53,182 nucleotides of DNA from CALRGE01 sp964360635 (GCA_964360635.1 CAYHXO010000013.1:1-53182), one strand, 5' to 3'. Shown: positions 23,056 to 32,705, counted from the stretch's first letter. Numbers and translations: made by a program. Notes: generated by a model from the letters alone, not told the origin.

Positions 23056-26046
23056 TTACTTAATAATCTTCTTAAGAACATATTCGAAAACTCTTTCTTG
23101 AACAAACTTCTTGAGCTCAGGACTCTGGTCCAACTTTTGATATAGGCTGAAATGATTATCAAGTACCCCAATAAGTTCATCTTGAAAGAGTTGGTCGAAC
23201 TTAAGCTTGGCAGCATCTTTGCTGTTATTTTTTACAGACCCAAGAAGTACTTCACTTTCTAAAAGTCGTCTACTCAAATCATTCAAGATTACTTTGTCTG
23301 AATTGTTAAAATTTGTTCCATAACGTTCATTAACTTCTTTTATGATTCTCGAAAGTGCATCTTTCTCATCTTCAGTTATTATCTTTTCACCACCACCTCC
23401 TATAGGATCGATGACGCCCTCGACATTTTCAAGGCTTAGATTTGTCTCAACTTTCTTTTCGATTTTATACGTTTCCATATCTATCGCTTCAAGAACCTCA
23501 TATGGCAGTGGATTTTCTCTTCTTGGTAATTTTCTGATTAAATACTTAAGGAATACGAACAACTTTTCCAGTTGAGGATCTTCAAAAGTTACAATCTGAG
23601 AAATAAATGCGTATTTCTTAAGGTAATCAAATACAGTAGTTTTGAAACTTTCCATTTCTTCCTCTGTTAGATTTTCTTCGTTAATTCTAGATACAACGCC
23701 GTCAATAATATTATTGAGTTTATCCGGTGTTGCTTTGGCGTATAGTTCATCAACGAAACCATTCACTTCGAAGTCAGTGAAGAATTTGAAGCCACGAACA
23801 TCACGCTCTAAGTCATGGAGTATGTTCGGATCAGTAGCTTCTGATAGGACTGTAGTTGTGTAGTAAGGTTGGAATGATTCTTTTATATCATCAGTTTCAT
23901 TCACAAAATCGAGCACGAATGTATCATCTTTTCCATACGTTGTTCGATTAAGGCGAGATAATGTCTGGACCGCACCAACTCCGCCGAGCTTCTTATCGAC
24001 ATACATTACAGACAGTAATGGCTGATCGAATCCAGTCTGGAACTTCTCTGCAACAATCAAGAATTTATATTCATCATTTTTGAATTCTTCAGCTGTCTGA
24101 CTTTCTGGGACCTTATTCATCTGACCTTCTGTATATTCAAGCTTGGTATCAATATCTTTGACTGTACCAGAAAAGGCGACGAGAGATTTATGAGCATATC
24201 CTTTTTCTTTAAGATATTTATCAAACGCGAGCTTGTATCGAACAGCGTGAAGACGTGACTTAGTTACCACCATAGCCTTTGCCTTACCAGCAATAAGTGA
24301 GGCAATCTTCTCCTCAAAATGTTCAACCATTATCGCTGTCTTTTTATCGATAGCATGTTCATGTCGCTCAACATATCCAACCATTAATCTTTGAGCTTTC
24401 TTTTTATCAAACTCTGGATCATCTTCAACCTTCTTCAAGAGTCCAAAGTAAGTTTCGTACGTAGTGTAATTCTTAAGCACATCAAGAATAAATTTCTCCT
24501 CGATAGCCTGCTTCATTGAATAAAGAGAGAACGGACCGAATTTACCTGTGAGTGGATCTTCAGTTCCAAAGAGTTCGAGAGTCTTTTGTTTTGGTGTTGC
24601 GGTAAATGCAAAGAAGCTCAGGTTCGGTGCTGCAACCTTTCGAGCCTTCATACGCTCAATTATCTGATCTTCCACAGTTTTGAATGCTTTTTCTTCGTTC
24701 TCTGTTTCTTTTTCAGCCTCATCGAGTGTTAGGACCTGACGCAAATCAGCCGCAGACTCACCAGACTGTGATGAGTGAGCTTCATCGATAATAACTGCAA
24801 ACTTCTTGCCTTCAACTCTGTCTACAGCATCAACTATTACTGGGAACTTCTGCAAAGTGGTTGTAATGATCTTTATGCCAGCTTCTAGTGATTCTCTGAG
24901 TTCTTTTCCACCATTTTCAATATGTTTTACCAAGCCCTTAATATGACTGAAATTAGTTACCGTATTAGAGAGTTGTCTATCAAGCACTCGACGATCTGTC
25001 ACCACAATAACCCCATCAAATATATTCTTACCTTCATCATTATGTAGTTCTGCAAGGCGATGAGCGGTCCAAGCGATAGTATTACTTTTACCGGATCCTG
25101 CGCTATGTTGAATAAGATAGTTTTTTCCTGAACCATTCTTTTGGGCATCAATCACAATATTCTTCACTGTTTCAAGTTGATGATATCGAGGGAAGATTAA
25201 TTTTTCCTCTTTTCGTTTCTTTCCATTTTTGTCTTCCTTTTCTTCGGTGACTTCTTGTATAAAGTTTCCAAGTAAATCAAATACGCTATCTTTGGACCAG
25301 ATCTCTTCCCATAGGTAATAAGTCTTATACTTTCCTGTTGGAGCATTTGGGTTGCCTGATGAGCCCTTGTTGCCCTTATTAAACGGTAGGAAGTACGTAG
25401 TGAGCCCTGTAAGTCGAGTAGCCATATATGCTTGCTCGGTATCTACAGCAAAGTGGGTAAGACATCGCTTGAACAACAACAGCTTTTCTTTTTGATCTCG
25501 GTCCGTCTTGTACTGAGATATGGCATTGATAACATTCTGACCAGTAAACTGATTTTTGAGTTCTGTAGTAAATAGTGGAAGACCATTTACGAATATAACC
25601 ATATCAATTGAGTTTTCATTCTTGGCGCTATATTTTACCTGACGCATTACGCTCAAAATATTTCCAACATAGTCTGAAAGTGTTTCTGGATTTTTATCAT
25701 TCTCTGGTTTCCAGTATGCAAGACGAATATTTACTCCTCGATCTTTAATACCTTCACGCAAGACACTCAATAAACCACGAGAAAGAAGCTCTTCATCTAG
25801 TCTAGCCAAGAATCTATTAGCGATATCACCACCGTACTGTTCAACTAATTTATTCCAACTATCTTTTTGTGTAGTTTGAATAAACTCGAGGACCAACTCT
25901 GTGTCCATACAGAGGTCTTTGTTATACGAAGAGTTTGGTCGTGACCTGTATTTATGCAGACTCACTAGCTGTTGCTCAATAAATTCTTCAAATCCTGATT
26001 CTTTTGTGTTAGTTATTGTTTTCATATTATTGTTTAAATTTTTCAA
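23056..26046 (-). CDS. hsdR: Type I restriction endonuclease subunit R (HsdR)
   Basis: 996 residues. HsdR is the motor and nuclease of type I restriction: it translocates DNA and cuts far from the recognition site. N-terminal nuclease domain with Asp148 (SIDMV) and TELKNQ (Glu162, Lys164), the D...ExK active site; SF2 helicase motor with Walker A SAGSGKS (315-321), DEAH (421-424) and motif III FTATPK; motif VI near LSRLNRT; and a helical C-terminal domain. All key residues are intact, so the system should be active. Last gene of the operon; it overlaps the preceding small gene by 20 bp. Confidence 0.96.
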   Translation of the reverse strand: MKNLNNNMKTITNTKESGFEEFIEQQLVSLHKYRSRPNSSYNKDLCMDTELVLEFIQTTQKDSWNKLVEQYGGDIANRFLARLDEELLSRGLLSVLREGIKDRGVNIRLAYWKPENDKNPETLSDYVGNILSVMRQVKYSAKNENSIDMVIFVNGLPLFTTELKNQFTGQNVINAISQYKTDRDQKEKLLLFKRCLTHFAVDTEQAYMATRLTGLTTYFLPFNKGNKGSSGNPNAPTGKYKTYYLWEEIWSKDSVFDLLGNFIQEVTEEKEDKNGKKRKEEKLIFPRYHQLETVKNIVIDAQKNGSGKNYLIQHSAGSGKSNTIAWTAHRLAELHNDEGKNIFDGVIVVTDRRVLDRQLSNTVTNFSHIKGLVKHIENGGKELRESLEAGIKIITTTLQKFPVIVDAVDRVEGKKFAVIIDEAHSSQSGESAADLRQVLTLDEAEKETENEEKAFKTVEDQIIERMKARKVAAPNLSFFAFTATPKQKTLELFGTEDPLTGKFGPFSLYSMKQAIEEKFILDVLKNYTTYETYFGLLKKVEDDPEFDKKKAQRLMVGYVERHEHAIDKKTAIMVEHFEEKIASLIAGKAKAMVVTKSRLHAVRYKLAFDKYLKEKGYAHKSLVAFSGTVKDIDTKLEYTEGQMNKVPESQTAEEFKNDEYKFLIVAEKFQTGFDQPLLSVMYVDKKLGGVGAVQTLSRLNRTTYGKDDTFVLDFVNETDDIKESFQPYYTTTVLSEATDPNILHDLERDVRGFKFFTDFEVNGFVDELYAKATPDKLNNIIDGVVSRINEENLTEEEMESFKTTVFDYLKKYAFISQIVTFEDPQLEKLFVFLKYLIRKLPRRENPLPYEVLEAIDMETYKIEKKVETNLSLENVEGVIDPIGGGGEKIITEDEKDALSRIIKEVNERYGTNFNNSDKVILNDLSRRLLESEVLLGSVKNNSKDAAKLKFDQLFQDELIGVLDNHFSLYQKLDQSPELKKFVQERVFEYVLKKIIK

Positions 26047-26650
26047 GAATTATTGGTAACACCTGTAAGAACGTATCTCTACCGAAATTTAGTAACCAGA
26101 TAAGAATATCTTTTATTTTTGACCAAGTCGGACTCTTTGATTTAATTTCGTCTTCTAATTCTCTTAATTTCTGTTCAGATTCAACAACTCTTTGAATATC
26201 AGATTCCGTCTGTTTTATATTCTCTATAATATTTTCTATTACAATAGAAATATTTAAAACTTGATTCATTGTTTGGATATTCTGCATTTTCATCGAAATA
26301 TTCCCATTTTTTTGAGGTTTTACTTTTGACTCCTCGTCTAGATCAAGTTCTAACTCAGATATAAAAACTGCTATCAAATCTTTCAACTTTTCTTTTGCAT
26401 CCTTCACTTCAAGTCTTTTATCAAAAAAATACTCAGGATCATCACTTGATAACATATCCCTATATAAACCGTGTAACTGAGAAATCTGATTTGATTTTGC
26501 ACCAAATGCTCTGATAACAAGATTCTCTGTCAACGAATACCATTTTGAAAAATTCTGATCATCTTTAAAACAAAATTGCAAAAGACCGACAGATCTTTTT
26601 TGCTGTTTTAATTTTTCTATGTGAGTCTTATTTATTTCAAGCTTTATCAT
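26027..26650 (-). CDS. Unknown protein embedded in the type I R-M operon
   Basis: 207 residues, not recognised. N-terminal half alpha/beta with a helix resembling phage-defence accessory proteins (FSKWYSLTENLVIRAFG), a long coiled coil (about 135-180, ENIKQTESDIQRVVESEQKL) and a C-terminal hydrophobic helix (about 183-203, ILIWLLNFGRDTFLQVLPII). It lies between hsdS (4-nt gap) and hsdR (20-bp overlap). The position suggests an accessory role in restriction or an independent defence element; no catalytic motif is visible. Confidence 0.6.
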   Translation of the reverse strand: MIKLEINKTHIEKLKQQKRSVGLLQFCFKDDQNFSKWYSLTENLVIRAFGAKSNQISQLHGLYRDMLSSDDPEYFFDKRLEVKDAKEKLKDLIAVFISELELDLDEESKVKPQKNGNISMKMQNIQTMNQVLNISIVIENIIENIKQTESDIQRVVESEQKLRELEDEIKSKSPTWSKIKDILIWLLNFGRDTFLQVLPIILEKFKQ

Positions 26651-26654
26651 AAAT

Positions 26655-28004
26655 TTATATTTTAATTTTCCCAGTTATTACACTTGATACTAATGAGGAT
26701 TTAAATTCTTGTAATATTTCGACTGTTTTTTTTACATTTTTTATTGCTTTATCAAATTTTTTTATTTTTTCGTTCAAATAGTTACAAATTTCAAATTGTT
26801 CATTTTTTGAAGGAAACAAAACTAAAAATTCCTTATACTTTTCGGCACTCACGTTTTGAATTGTGGATTTAATAAAAATTGAATTAATCCATTCCCAATA
26901 ATAATCTGATTCCGTTATATATTTTAAATAATCAGATGAAATTTTATTTTCATTTACGCTTATCTTAATAAGATACCCAGCAAAACAACACAATCCCCAA
27001 TTTATTTTATATTTAAAAGTTTTACCTACGGTAGCTCCTGTACGCGCCAACAAAACATCTCCATCATTTAATAAATATGGTTTTGCAATTTCTTGGGATA
27101 GTGACTTAAACGTATCTTCTCTTAAATCTCCATCTTCATCTATGTCAGTAATTCTAATAAAACGTGGGTTCAATCTATTATCATCAAGAGCAGCCTCATT
27201 TGCTCCATATTGGAGAGGAGTCTTTGCTAAGAATTTCATTTTTTCAATTTTCCATCCCTTTGGGATCTGCCCGATCCAGTCAATACGACTTTCAATAAGC
27301 TCGACTTTTGGATCAAGACCTTTTGTAACTGAATGATTAATAGCAGCAGTACGCTTTTCCCTCAAAAGCTCAATCAGTTTTTGTTTCCTCTCAATAATCT
27401 GATCAATTAAAGATGTTTTTTCATCGAGATATTTAGCCATTTTTATTTGTTGAATGTGAGTTGGGACCAAATACATTTCATTAAAGTAAGAAAATATATC
27501 AAGATTTTGAATACCAGTATTCTGCTTAATTGATTTCAGATTCAATTTTGAAGCATAGGCAGCATAAAGTTGATAGGTAAAAAATCGAGGCAAAATTTCT
27601 TTTTTCACTCGTACAATATCTATAAAATTTGCACACGTCATTATCTCATCACTATTAAAAATAATCGCCCTTCCGACAGGTTGCTTTTCGCCACCTCCAG
27701 ATTTTTCAATTAAAATATCATTCTTCTTGAGAATCTTTTTACTAGGAATATTAGGATAATTTCTAATTGTTTCAACATCCTTATAAGCCAGTTTATCAAA
27801 ATCAAAATCTGCAACGCGTAAGCATTTTATATCATTACTATCTTGTTTAGGATCATCACCCCAGATACCAGGTTCTATTTGCGATATAAACTTTCGTGCC
27901 TTTGAAATTTCCCAATCCTTAGGGACCTTGCCTAACCATTCAACACCTGAATCTTTGTATTCAGGATATGTCTCATATTTTTTTGTAAGTTTGAGTATTT
28001 GCAT
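26655..28004 (-). CDS. hsdS: Type I restriction specificity subunit (HsdS)
   Basis: 449 residues. HsdS selects the bipartite DNA site for both methylation and cleavage. Two target-recognition domains are separated by conserved helices: residues about 15-200 (WLGKVPKDWEISKARKF...), a spacer helix (YLDEKTSLIDQIIERKQKL, then ELLREKRTAAINHSVTKG), a second TRD opening with DWIGQIPKGWKIEKMKF, and a C-terminal helix (NYLNEKIKKFDKAIKN). The duplicated W-x-P-x-x-W openings mark the start of each half. Both domains are complete, so the recognition sequence is asymmetric and bipartite; it cannot be read from the protein. Confidence 0.95.
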   Translation of the reverse strand: MQILKLTKKYETYPEYKDSGVEWLGKVPKDWEISKARKFISQIEPGIWGDDPKQDSNDIKCLRVADFDFDKLAYKDVETIRNYPNIPSKKILKKNDILIEKSGGGEKQPVGRAIIFNSDEIMTCANFIDIVRVKKEILPRFFTYQLYAAYASKLNLKSIKQNTGIQNLDIFSYFNEMYLVPTHIQQIKMAKYLDEKTSLIDQIIERKQKLIELLREKRTAAINHSVTKGLDPKVELIESRIDWIGQIPKGWKIEKMKFLAKTPLQYGANEAALDDNRLNPRFIRITDIDEDGDLREDTFKSLSQEIAKPYLLNDGDVLLARTGATVGKTFKYKINWGLCCFAGYLIKISVNENKISSDYLKYITESDYYWEWINSIFIKSTIQNVSAEKYKEFLVLFPSKNEQFEICNYLNEKIKKFDKAIKNVKKTVEILQEFKSSLVSSVITGKIKI

Positions 28005-28005
28005 A

Positions 28006-28248
28006 TTAATTTAATCCAAAATACTTAAGAAAATATCCACCGATAACCACTATCACCACACCTATTACTATTTCTACGAAAAGAGATTCAGGCCAAAGTA
28101 ATTTTATATTTTTAAAAATCGATCTCACAATTTTTGTTCCTTTTCCTTCATTTTTAAGCGCCACGTCAAAACCAACAAATTCGCAGTCTTCAATTATTGT
28201 ATCTTCAGCTTCTTTTGTAATATGAATTGCCGTTTTTTTATTAGTCAT
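28006..28248 (-). CDS. Small membrane-anchored protein inside the R-M operon
   Basis: 80 residues, not recognised. The N-terminal part (about 1-45) has the repeating pattern of a beta-helix rung (AIHITKEAEDTIIEDCEF, then VRSIFKN); residues about 55-76 are a membrane helix (SLFVEIVIGVVIVVIGGYFL). It sits between hsdM (5-nt gap) and hsdS (1-nt gap). A membrane protein inside a cytoplasmic restriction operon is unexpected. Confidence 0.6.
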   Translation of the reverse strand: MTNKKTAIHITKEAEDTIIEDCEFVGFDVALKNEGKGTKIVRSIFKNIKLLWPESLFVEIVIGVVIVVIGGYFLKYFGLN

Positions 28249-28253
28249 ATAAT

Positions 28254-30008
28254 TTATAGTTGCTTGAGCAAGGTTAGGAGTTCGTTTTCGACTACTTCAA
28301 TATCCGTTTCAATTGCTTCGAGACTTCGTGGCGCTTCATATTTGTAGAAGTATCGTGTGAAAGGTATTTCATATCCAACAACTCCTATCTGATTGTCTTT
28401 ATGATCTCTGACCGATTCATTGATCCAGGCATCTGAAACATACGGCTTTACCTCTTTGTTAAAATATTCGTTAATGTCCATTTCATACGGAACATTCTCA
28501 TAATCACGGAGTGATTTATCAATTTCGATCTCCCCTTTTTTATTTTTTGAAACTTTTCCATCAACCATAAGTGGTCGCTCAATAGTGATTTGCCTATATG
28601 CGAAATCTGTAGTCTTGAAAATCTTTGAACATTCATTCTCTTCAAACTTCTCATAAAGTTCAACTATCTTCTTTTTTGATTCAGAGTCTATTTCATGTCG
28701 CTTACTACCGAGGCTCTTGCGAGTCTTTTTGAAGAATGTGCGAGCGTCTATAAGCTGAACTTTTCCTTTTCTTTCTTTTGATTTTCTATTTGTAACAAAC
28801 CATAGGTATGTATTAATACCGGTGTTGTAGAACAACTGGTCCGGCAACGCCACGATAGCTTCAAGTAAATCCTTTTCTAGGATCCATCGGCGTATTTCAC
28901 TTTCTCCACTTCCAGCATCTCCGGTAAACAATGGGGATCCGTTATGAACGATTGAGATTCGAGATCCACCATCTATTTCAGGTTTCATTTTTGAGATGAG
29001 ATGTTGCAAGAACAAAAGCTGACCATCTGAAATACGAGGAGTACCCGCACCAAATCTTCCAGCGTATCCACGAGAAGCTTCACGCTCCACAGCATCTTTA
29101 TCTTTTTTCCAATCAACTCCGTAGGGTGGGTTACTTAGCCCGTAGTCGAATACTTCACCAAAAAATTGATCGTTTGCTAGAGTACTTGCTTTTGAGTGAT
29201 CCTTTTCTCCACCTCGAATAAGATCAGGGTCATCCCCCTTGATCAACATGTCAGACTTTGCCATAGCGTACGTGACTGAATTGAGTTCTTGACCGTATAG
29301 GAATATATCAGCTTCTTTATTTATATTTTCGAGGATGTAATCTTTTGCGACAGAAAGCATCCCACCTGTACCGCAGGCAGGATCATAGATTTTCTTAATC
29401 ACATGAGGCTTTTTCAGATCCTCCTTATCAGTAGAAAAGAGCATCTCAGTCATGAGACCAATTACATCACGTGGCGTATAATGCTCTCCTGCAGTCTCAT
29501 TAGACATTTCAGAAAACTTACGAAGAAGCTCTTCAAACACATGTCCCATCTGATAATTATCAACTTTGGAAGGATGCAAATCTACTTTGTTTAATTCTTG
29601 AATTACATAGAACAAAAGATCCCCACCCTCAAGACGCTCTAGCTGTTTACTAAAATCAAACTTTTCAAATATATCCTGAATATTTTTACTATATCCGTTG
29701 ATATATAGTCTAAAGTTTTTCGCAAGATGTTTTGGTTCACCAAGAATACTTTTAAAGTCATAATCAGAAATATTGTAAAAGGCTGTGCCGGAAGTCCTCT
29801 TAAGAATTGGATCAAGATCATTTATCTTTCCTTTATATTCATTATATTTTTCGAGCACCTGTGATTTCGTGTCTATTAAAATTGAATCAAGACGTTTCAA
29901 AACTACCAAAGGAAGTATCACATCCTGATATTCATACTGTTTCCATCCTCCACGCAGTATATCTGCGATGTTCCAAATCATTGATGTTTTTTGAGTGAAG
30001 TTTTCCAT
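28254..30008 (-). CDS. hsdM: Type I DNA methyltransferase subunit M (HsdM)
   Basis: 584 residues. N6-adenine methyltransferase of the type I complex: it uses S-adenosylmethionine to modify host DNA and, with HsdS, scans sites. N-terminal helical HsdM domain (about 8-165); motif I DPACGTGGML (209-218) for SAM; catalytic motif IV NPPY (293-296); C-terminal coiled region contacting HsdS (YFYKYEAPRSLEAIETDIEV). Complete. Follows fic by 8 nt. Confidence 0.96.
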   Translation of the reverse strand: MENFTQKTSMIWNIADILRGGWKQYEYQDVILPLVVLKRLDSILIDTKSQVLEKYNEYKGKINDLDPILKRTSGTAFYNISDYDFKSILGEPKHLAKNFRLYINGYSKNIQDIFEKFDFSKQLERLEGGDLLFYVIQELNKVDLHPSKVDNYQMGHVFEELLRKFSEMSNETAGEHYTPRDVIGLMTEMLFSTDKEDLKKPHVIKKIYDPACGTGGMLSVAKDYILENINKEADIFLYGQELNSVTYAMAKSDMLIKGDDPDLIRGGEKDHSKASTLANDQFFGEVFDYGLSNPPYGVDWKKDKDAVEREASRGYAGRFGAGTPRISDGQLLFLQHLISKMKPEIDGGSRISIVHNGSPLFTGDAGSGESEIRRWILEKDLLEAIVALPDQLFYNTGINTYLWFVTNRKSKERKGKVQLIDARTFFKKTRKSLGSKRHEIDSESKKKIVELYEKFEENECSKIFKTTDFAYRQITIERPLMVDGKVSKNKKGEIEIDKSLRDYENVPYEMDINEYFNKEVKPYVSDAWINESVRDHKDNQIGVVGYEIPFTRYFYKYEAPRSLEAIETDIEVVENELLTLLKQL

Positions 30009-30016
30009 GTGGAAGA

Positions 30017-31153
30017 TTATTTAGTAAATAGCTCTACATATTCTGTTAAAGAGAATATTCTATCCTTTTTAAACCCTGTTTTTTCAGAGAACAAACCGAG
30101 ATTTTCAAAATCTTTTGCAATTGCGGAAGCAGTAGGAAATGTAATAGAGAGCATGGATTCAATATCTCTGATAGTTACAAAAGGCTGAGAAAACAAGTGG
30201 CGTAGAAGTTCTTTCCCAAGTTTTTGGCGTTTCATACCCATACCATTCTCAATTGTAATTTCGTATTTCTTCCTAAGATCAATAATTTTCTCTAAGGTTT
30301 CGCGCGATTTTTTTGCAGTTTCAAGTATTCCTGTAAGAAAAAACCTAAGCCAATGTTCAATATCATTTGTTTCGCGTACACGTGAGAGACCATCATAATA
30401 TTGTGATCTATGTTTTTCGAAAAAATCAGAAATATAAAGCGTTGGTTTCTGTAGGATCCCTAAGCTGACTAAATGAAGAGTAATTAACAGTCTTCCGATA
30501 CGACCATTCCCATCTAAAAATGGGTGAATTGTTTCAAATTGATAATGTGAAATAGCAATCTTAATAAGGTCAGGAAGATCAACTTGCTGATTGTGCCAAA
30601 ATTTTTCAAGATCACTTAACAATTCGGGCACTTCCGTATGGTGTGGTGGAATAAATACGGCATCTTTAAGAGTGGCTCCACCAATCCAATTCTGACTAAT
30701 ACGAACTTCTCCTGGTAATTTTGTATAACCACGGACACTCGAAAGAAGCACTTTGTGAGTATCTTTTACAAGGCGCATTGAAAGTGGTAACTTTTCAAGT
30801 TCCGAAATAGAGTAATTAATTGCCTTCACATAATTTTGCACTTCTTCCCAGTCGTTTCTTTTTTCTGGAGCTATTTCAACTTCAGGCAAAAGAGCCTCAT
30901 CAAGTCGAGTCTGAGTCCCTTCGATTTTACTTGAATCAGTAGCTTCTTTCGCGATATGCATTTTTATAAAAAAATCTACATCTGGAATTAGCTTGGAAAA
31001 AGCATTAAGTTCTCCGAGATATCTCATGGCATCAGAAAGGAGTAAATCAATTCTCTTGTCTACCCAGTCAAATGACTTATTAACAGCAGATGGCTGAAAG
31101 CTCTTATACTCCTGGTGTTGTTGATACCAACCTGCTTTGTATTTATCAGTCAT
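30017..31153 (-). CDS. Fic-domain protein with intramolecular inhibitory motif and winged helix
   Basis: 378 residues. Fic enzymes transfer AMP (or another nucleotide part) onto hydroxyl groups of target proteins. The catalytic motif HPFLDGNGRIGR is complete (210-221, His210). An N-terminal inhibitory helix with S-x-x-x-E-G (Ser74 to Gly79, Glu78 in SSKIEG) marks a self-inhibited class II-type Fic. The C-terminal 85 residues form a winged helix (TIRDIESMLSITFPTASAIAKDF), suggesting DNA binding. It heads the hsdM-hsdS-hsdR operon, 8 nt from hsdM; a 12-bp inverted repeat at its promoter is the natural operator. Possible roles are AMPylation of a restriction component or control of the operon. 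Confidence 0.93.
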   Translation of the reverse strand: MTDKYKAGWYQQHQEYKSFQPSAVNKSFDWVDKRIDLLLSDAMRYLGELNAFSKLIPDVDFFIKMHIAKEATDSSKIEGTQTRLDEALLPEVEIAPEKRNDWEEVQNYVKAINYSISELEKLPLSMRLVKDTHKVLLSSVRGYTKLPGEVRISQNWIGGATLKDAVFIPPHHTEVPELLSDLEKFWHNQQVDLPDLIKIAISHYQFETIHPFLDGNGRIGRLLITLHLVSLGILQKPTLYISDFFEKHRSQYYDGLSRVRETNDIEHWLRFFLTGILETAKKSRETLEKIIDLRKKYEITIENGMGMKRQKLGKELLRHLFSQPFVTIRDIESMLSITFPTASAIAKDFENLGLFSEKTGFKKDRIFSLTEYVELFTK

Positions 31154-31159
31154 GAATTG

Positions 31160-31218
31160 AGTATAGCACTTAATTTGAAGAATGCAAATTAAAAGTTAAT
31201 AGGTTTACTTTTAATTTG
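31160..31218 (-). promoter_or_regulatory. fic/hsd operon promoter with inverted-repeat operator, apparently leaderless
   Basis: Extended -10 TGC-TATACT (TATACT at 31160-31165, minus strand) ends 6 nt before the fic ATG. Upstream, CAAATTAAAAGT (31185-31196) and ACTTTTAATTTG (31207-31218) form a perfect 12-bp inverted repeat with a 10-nt spacer; a third half-site, ACTTAATTTG, lies at 31168-31177 between it and the -10. Binding would occlude the -35 region. About 195 bp of further AT-rich sequence up to 31413 shows nothing else clear. Confidence 0.6.
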
Positions 31219-31413
31219 ATGGCTGTTAATTAAATTGAGCATCAGTAAATAATTTTTATACTCTAATATTTTAGCTAGAAGCTTTTAATAAAACTATCCT
31301 CTCACTCCGATCATAGTTATATCATAATAGAAAAATAACCTTTAGATAAACCAAACCTTGCCTTCCCTACCCACACTTTGATACATTCGGGTACTAGCAT
31401 TTTAAAAAATTTC

Positions 31414-32070
31414 ATGAATACACCAAACAAAAAAGAATTAGTTTATCCAGATGGATTGGATGAAGCAAAAATGGCAGCTGTAGTTCAAGAATTACTTGAT
31501 GGAATTAATAGAGATGTACTCATTCAAGATGAAAGATTAACTAGAGTTCGACATCCATTATTGGAAGAGCTCGTAGGTAAAGAAGTGGCTTTGAACACAG
31601 AAATTCATAACCTAATCACAGGAATCGTGATGGCACTATCTATTTCAGACCGATTCAGCAACAAAGCTCAATTACAAGAAAGAATACCTCACATTGAAAG
31701 CATACTTTTGGATTCAGCTAAAGATCCTGAAACATTCCAAGCTAACTTGCTAGCTCTCAAAGATGCGACAAGTAAAATAGCCGAACTGAATTTTAACGAA
31801 GACGAGAATGAAGTCGAAAATCTTGTAGAAGTACTAATTCGAGGAAAACTCAAAATGCCAAATTTGGTTCAGGAATTATTAATTTATCCACCAGCAAGTG
31901 GCTTAAGTTCCGGTGAGTCTAAAGAAGATGCCTTGAAAAGATTTGAAAATTGTAGAAATCACTTACTAGAAAATATAAGCGGTGATGATGAGAAATCAGC
32001 TGCATTCAGAGCCGACATTGAAAGTGCAAGCACTGATGTCAGAGCTTGGTTTGCAAACGCAGCAATTTAA
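31414..32070 (+). CDS. Hypothetical helical protein
   Basis: 218 residues from the ATG at 31414; a TTG 36 nt upstream is in frame, but the added residues have no support. Not recognised: acidic and mostly helical (PHIESILLDSAKDPETFQAN, SKIAELNFNEDENEVENLVE), with no signal peptide, membrane helix or cysteines. It ends 8 nt before the LysE-type gene and may be cotranscribed with it. Confidence 0.55.
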   Translation: MNTPNKKELVYPDGLDEAKMAAVVQELLDGINRDVLIQDERLTRVRHPLLEELVGKEVALNTEIHNLITGIVMALSISDRFSNKAQLQERIPHIESILLDSAKDPETFQANLLALKDATSKIAELNFNEDENEVENLVEVLIRGKLKMPNLVQELLIYPPASGLSSGESKEDALKRFENCRNHLLENISGDDEKSAAFRADIESASTDVRAWFANAAI

Positions 32071-32078
32071 ATTTTAAA

Positions 32079-32705
32079 ATGCAATATCTAGCACTCATCG
32101 CCACCGTCTCCCTAATCCACCTTCTCGCAGTTATATCACCGGGACCGGATTTCATAATGTGCGTTAGAAACTCACTCAGCTATTCACGCCGCACGGGAAT
32201 TTATACCGCCATTGGTTTTGGAGGAGGAATTGCGGTGCATATTTTTTATTGTTTGGCAGGACTGGCGCTTGTGATTTCGAAGTCTATTCTGATTTTCAGC
32301 ATCATAAAATTTCTCGGAGCAGGATACCTAATTTTCATTGGAGTAAAATCGATAATGTCAAAATCAGAAAAAATCGAGATTGGTGAGCATGAAAAACAAC
32401 GTGACATTTCTGCAATGTCGGCAATGAAAATAGGATTTCTCACCAACGTGCTCAACCCAAAAGCGACTCTATTTTTTCTAAGTTTATTCACACTAGTAAT
32501 TTCACCAAGCACACCCTTCCCGGTTATGCTTTTGATGGGTGTGATAATGGTCGTGCAAACAATTTTGTGGTTTTCGCTCGTTTCAATTTTACTAACTCAC
32601 AAAAGAGTCCGTGGCATCTTTGAAAAATTCCAGGGCGTATTCAACAAAACTCTCGGCGGTCTTTTAATCGCACTAGGTGTCAAAGTTGCGCTGAGTCAGA
32701 GATAA
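32079..32705 (+). CDS. LysE/RhtB-family amino-acid exporter
   Basis: 208 residues from the ATG at 32079; an earlier in-frame ATG at 32046 overlaps the upstream gene and adds a charged tail unlike the family. Six hydrophobic helices. Family marks: ISPGPDF (20-25) in the first loop, helix-2 glycines (GFGGGIAVH), GAGYLIFIGVKSI, FLTNVLNPKATLFFLSLF and a C-terminal helix with LGGLLIALGVKVA. Members export amino acids or small metabolites by proton antiport; the substrate cannot be told from sequence. Confidence 0.9.
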   Translation: MQYLALIATVSLIHLLAVISPGPDFIMCVRNSLSYSRRTGIYTAIGFGGGIAVHIFYCLAGLALVISKSILIFSIIKFLGAGYLIFIGVKSIMSKSEKIEIGEHEKQRDISAMSAMKIGFLTNVLNPKATLFFLSLFTLVISPSTPFPVMLLMGVIMVVQTILWFSLVSILLTHKRVRGIFEKFQGVFNKTLGGLLIALGVKVALSQR

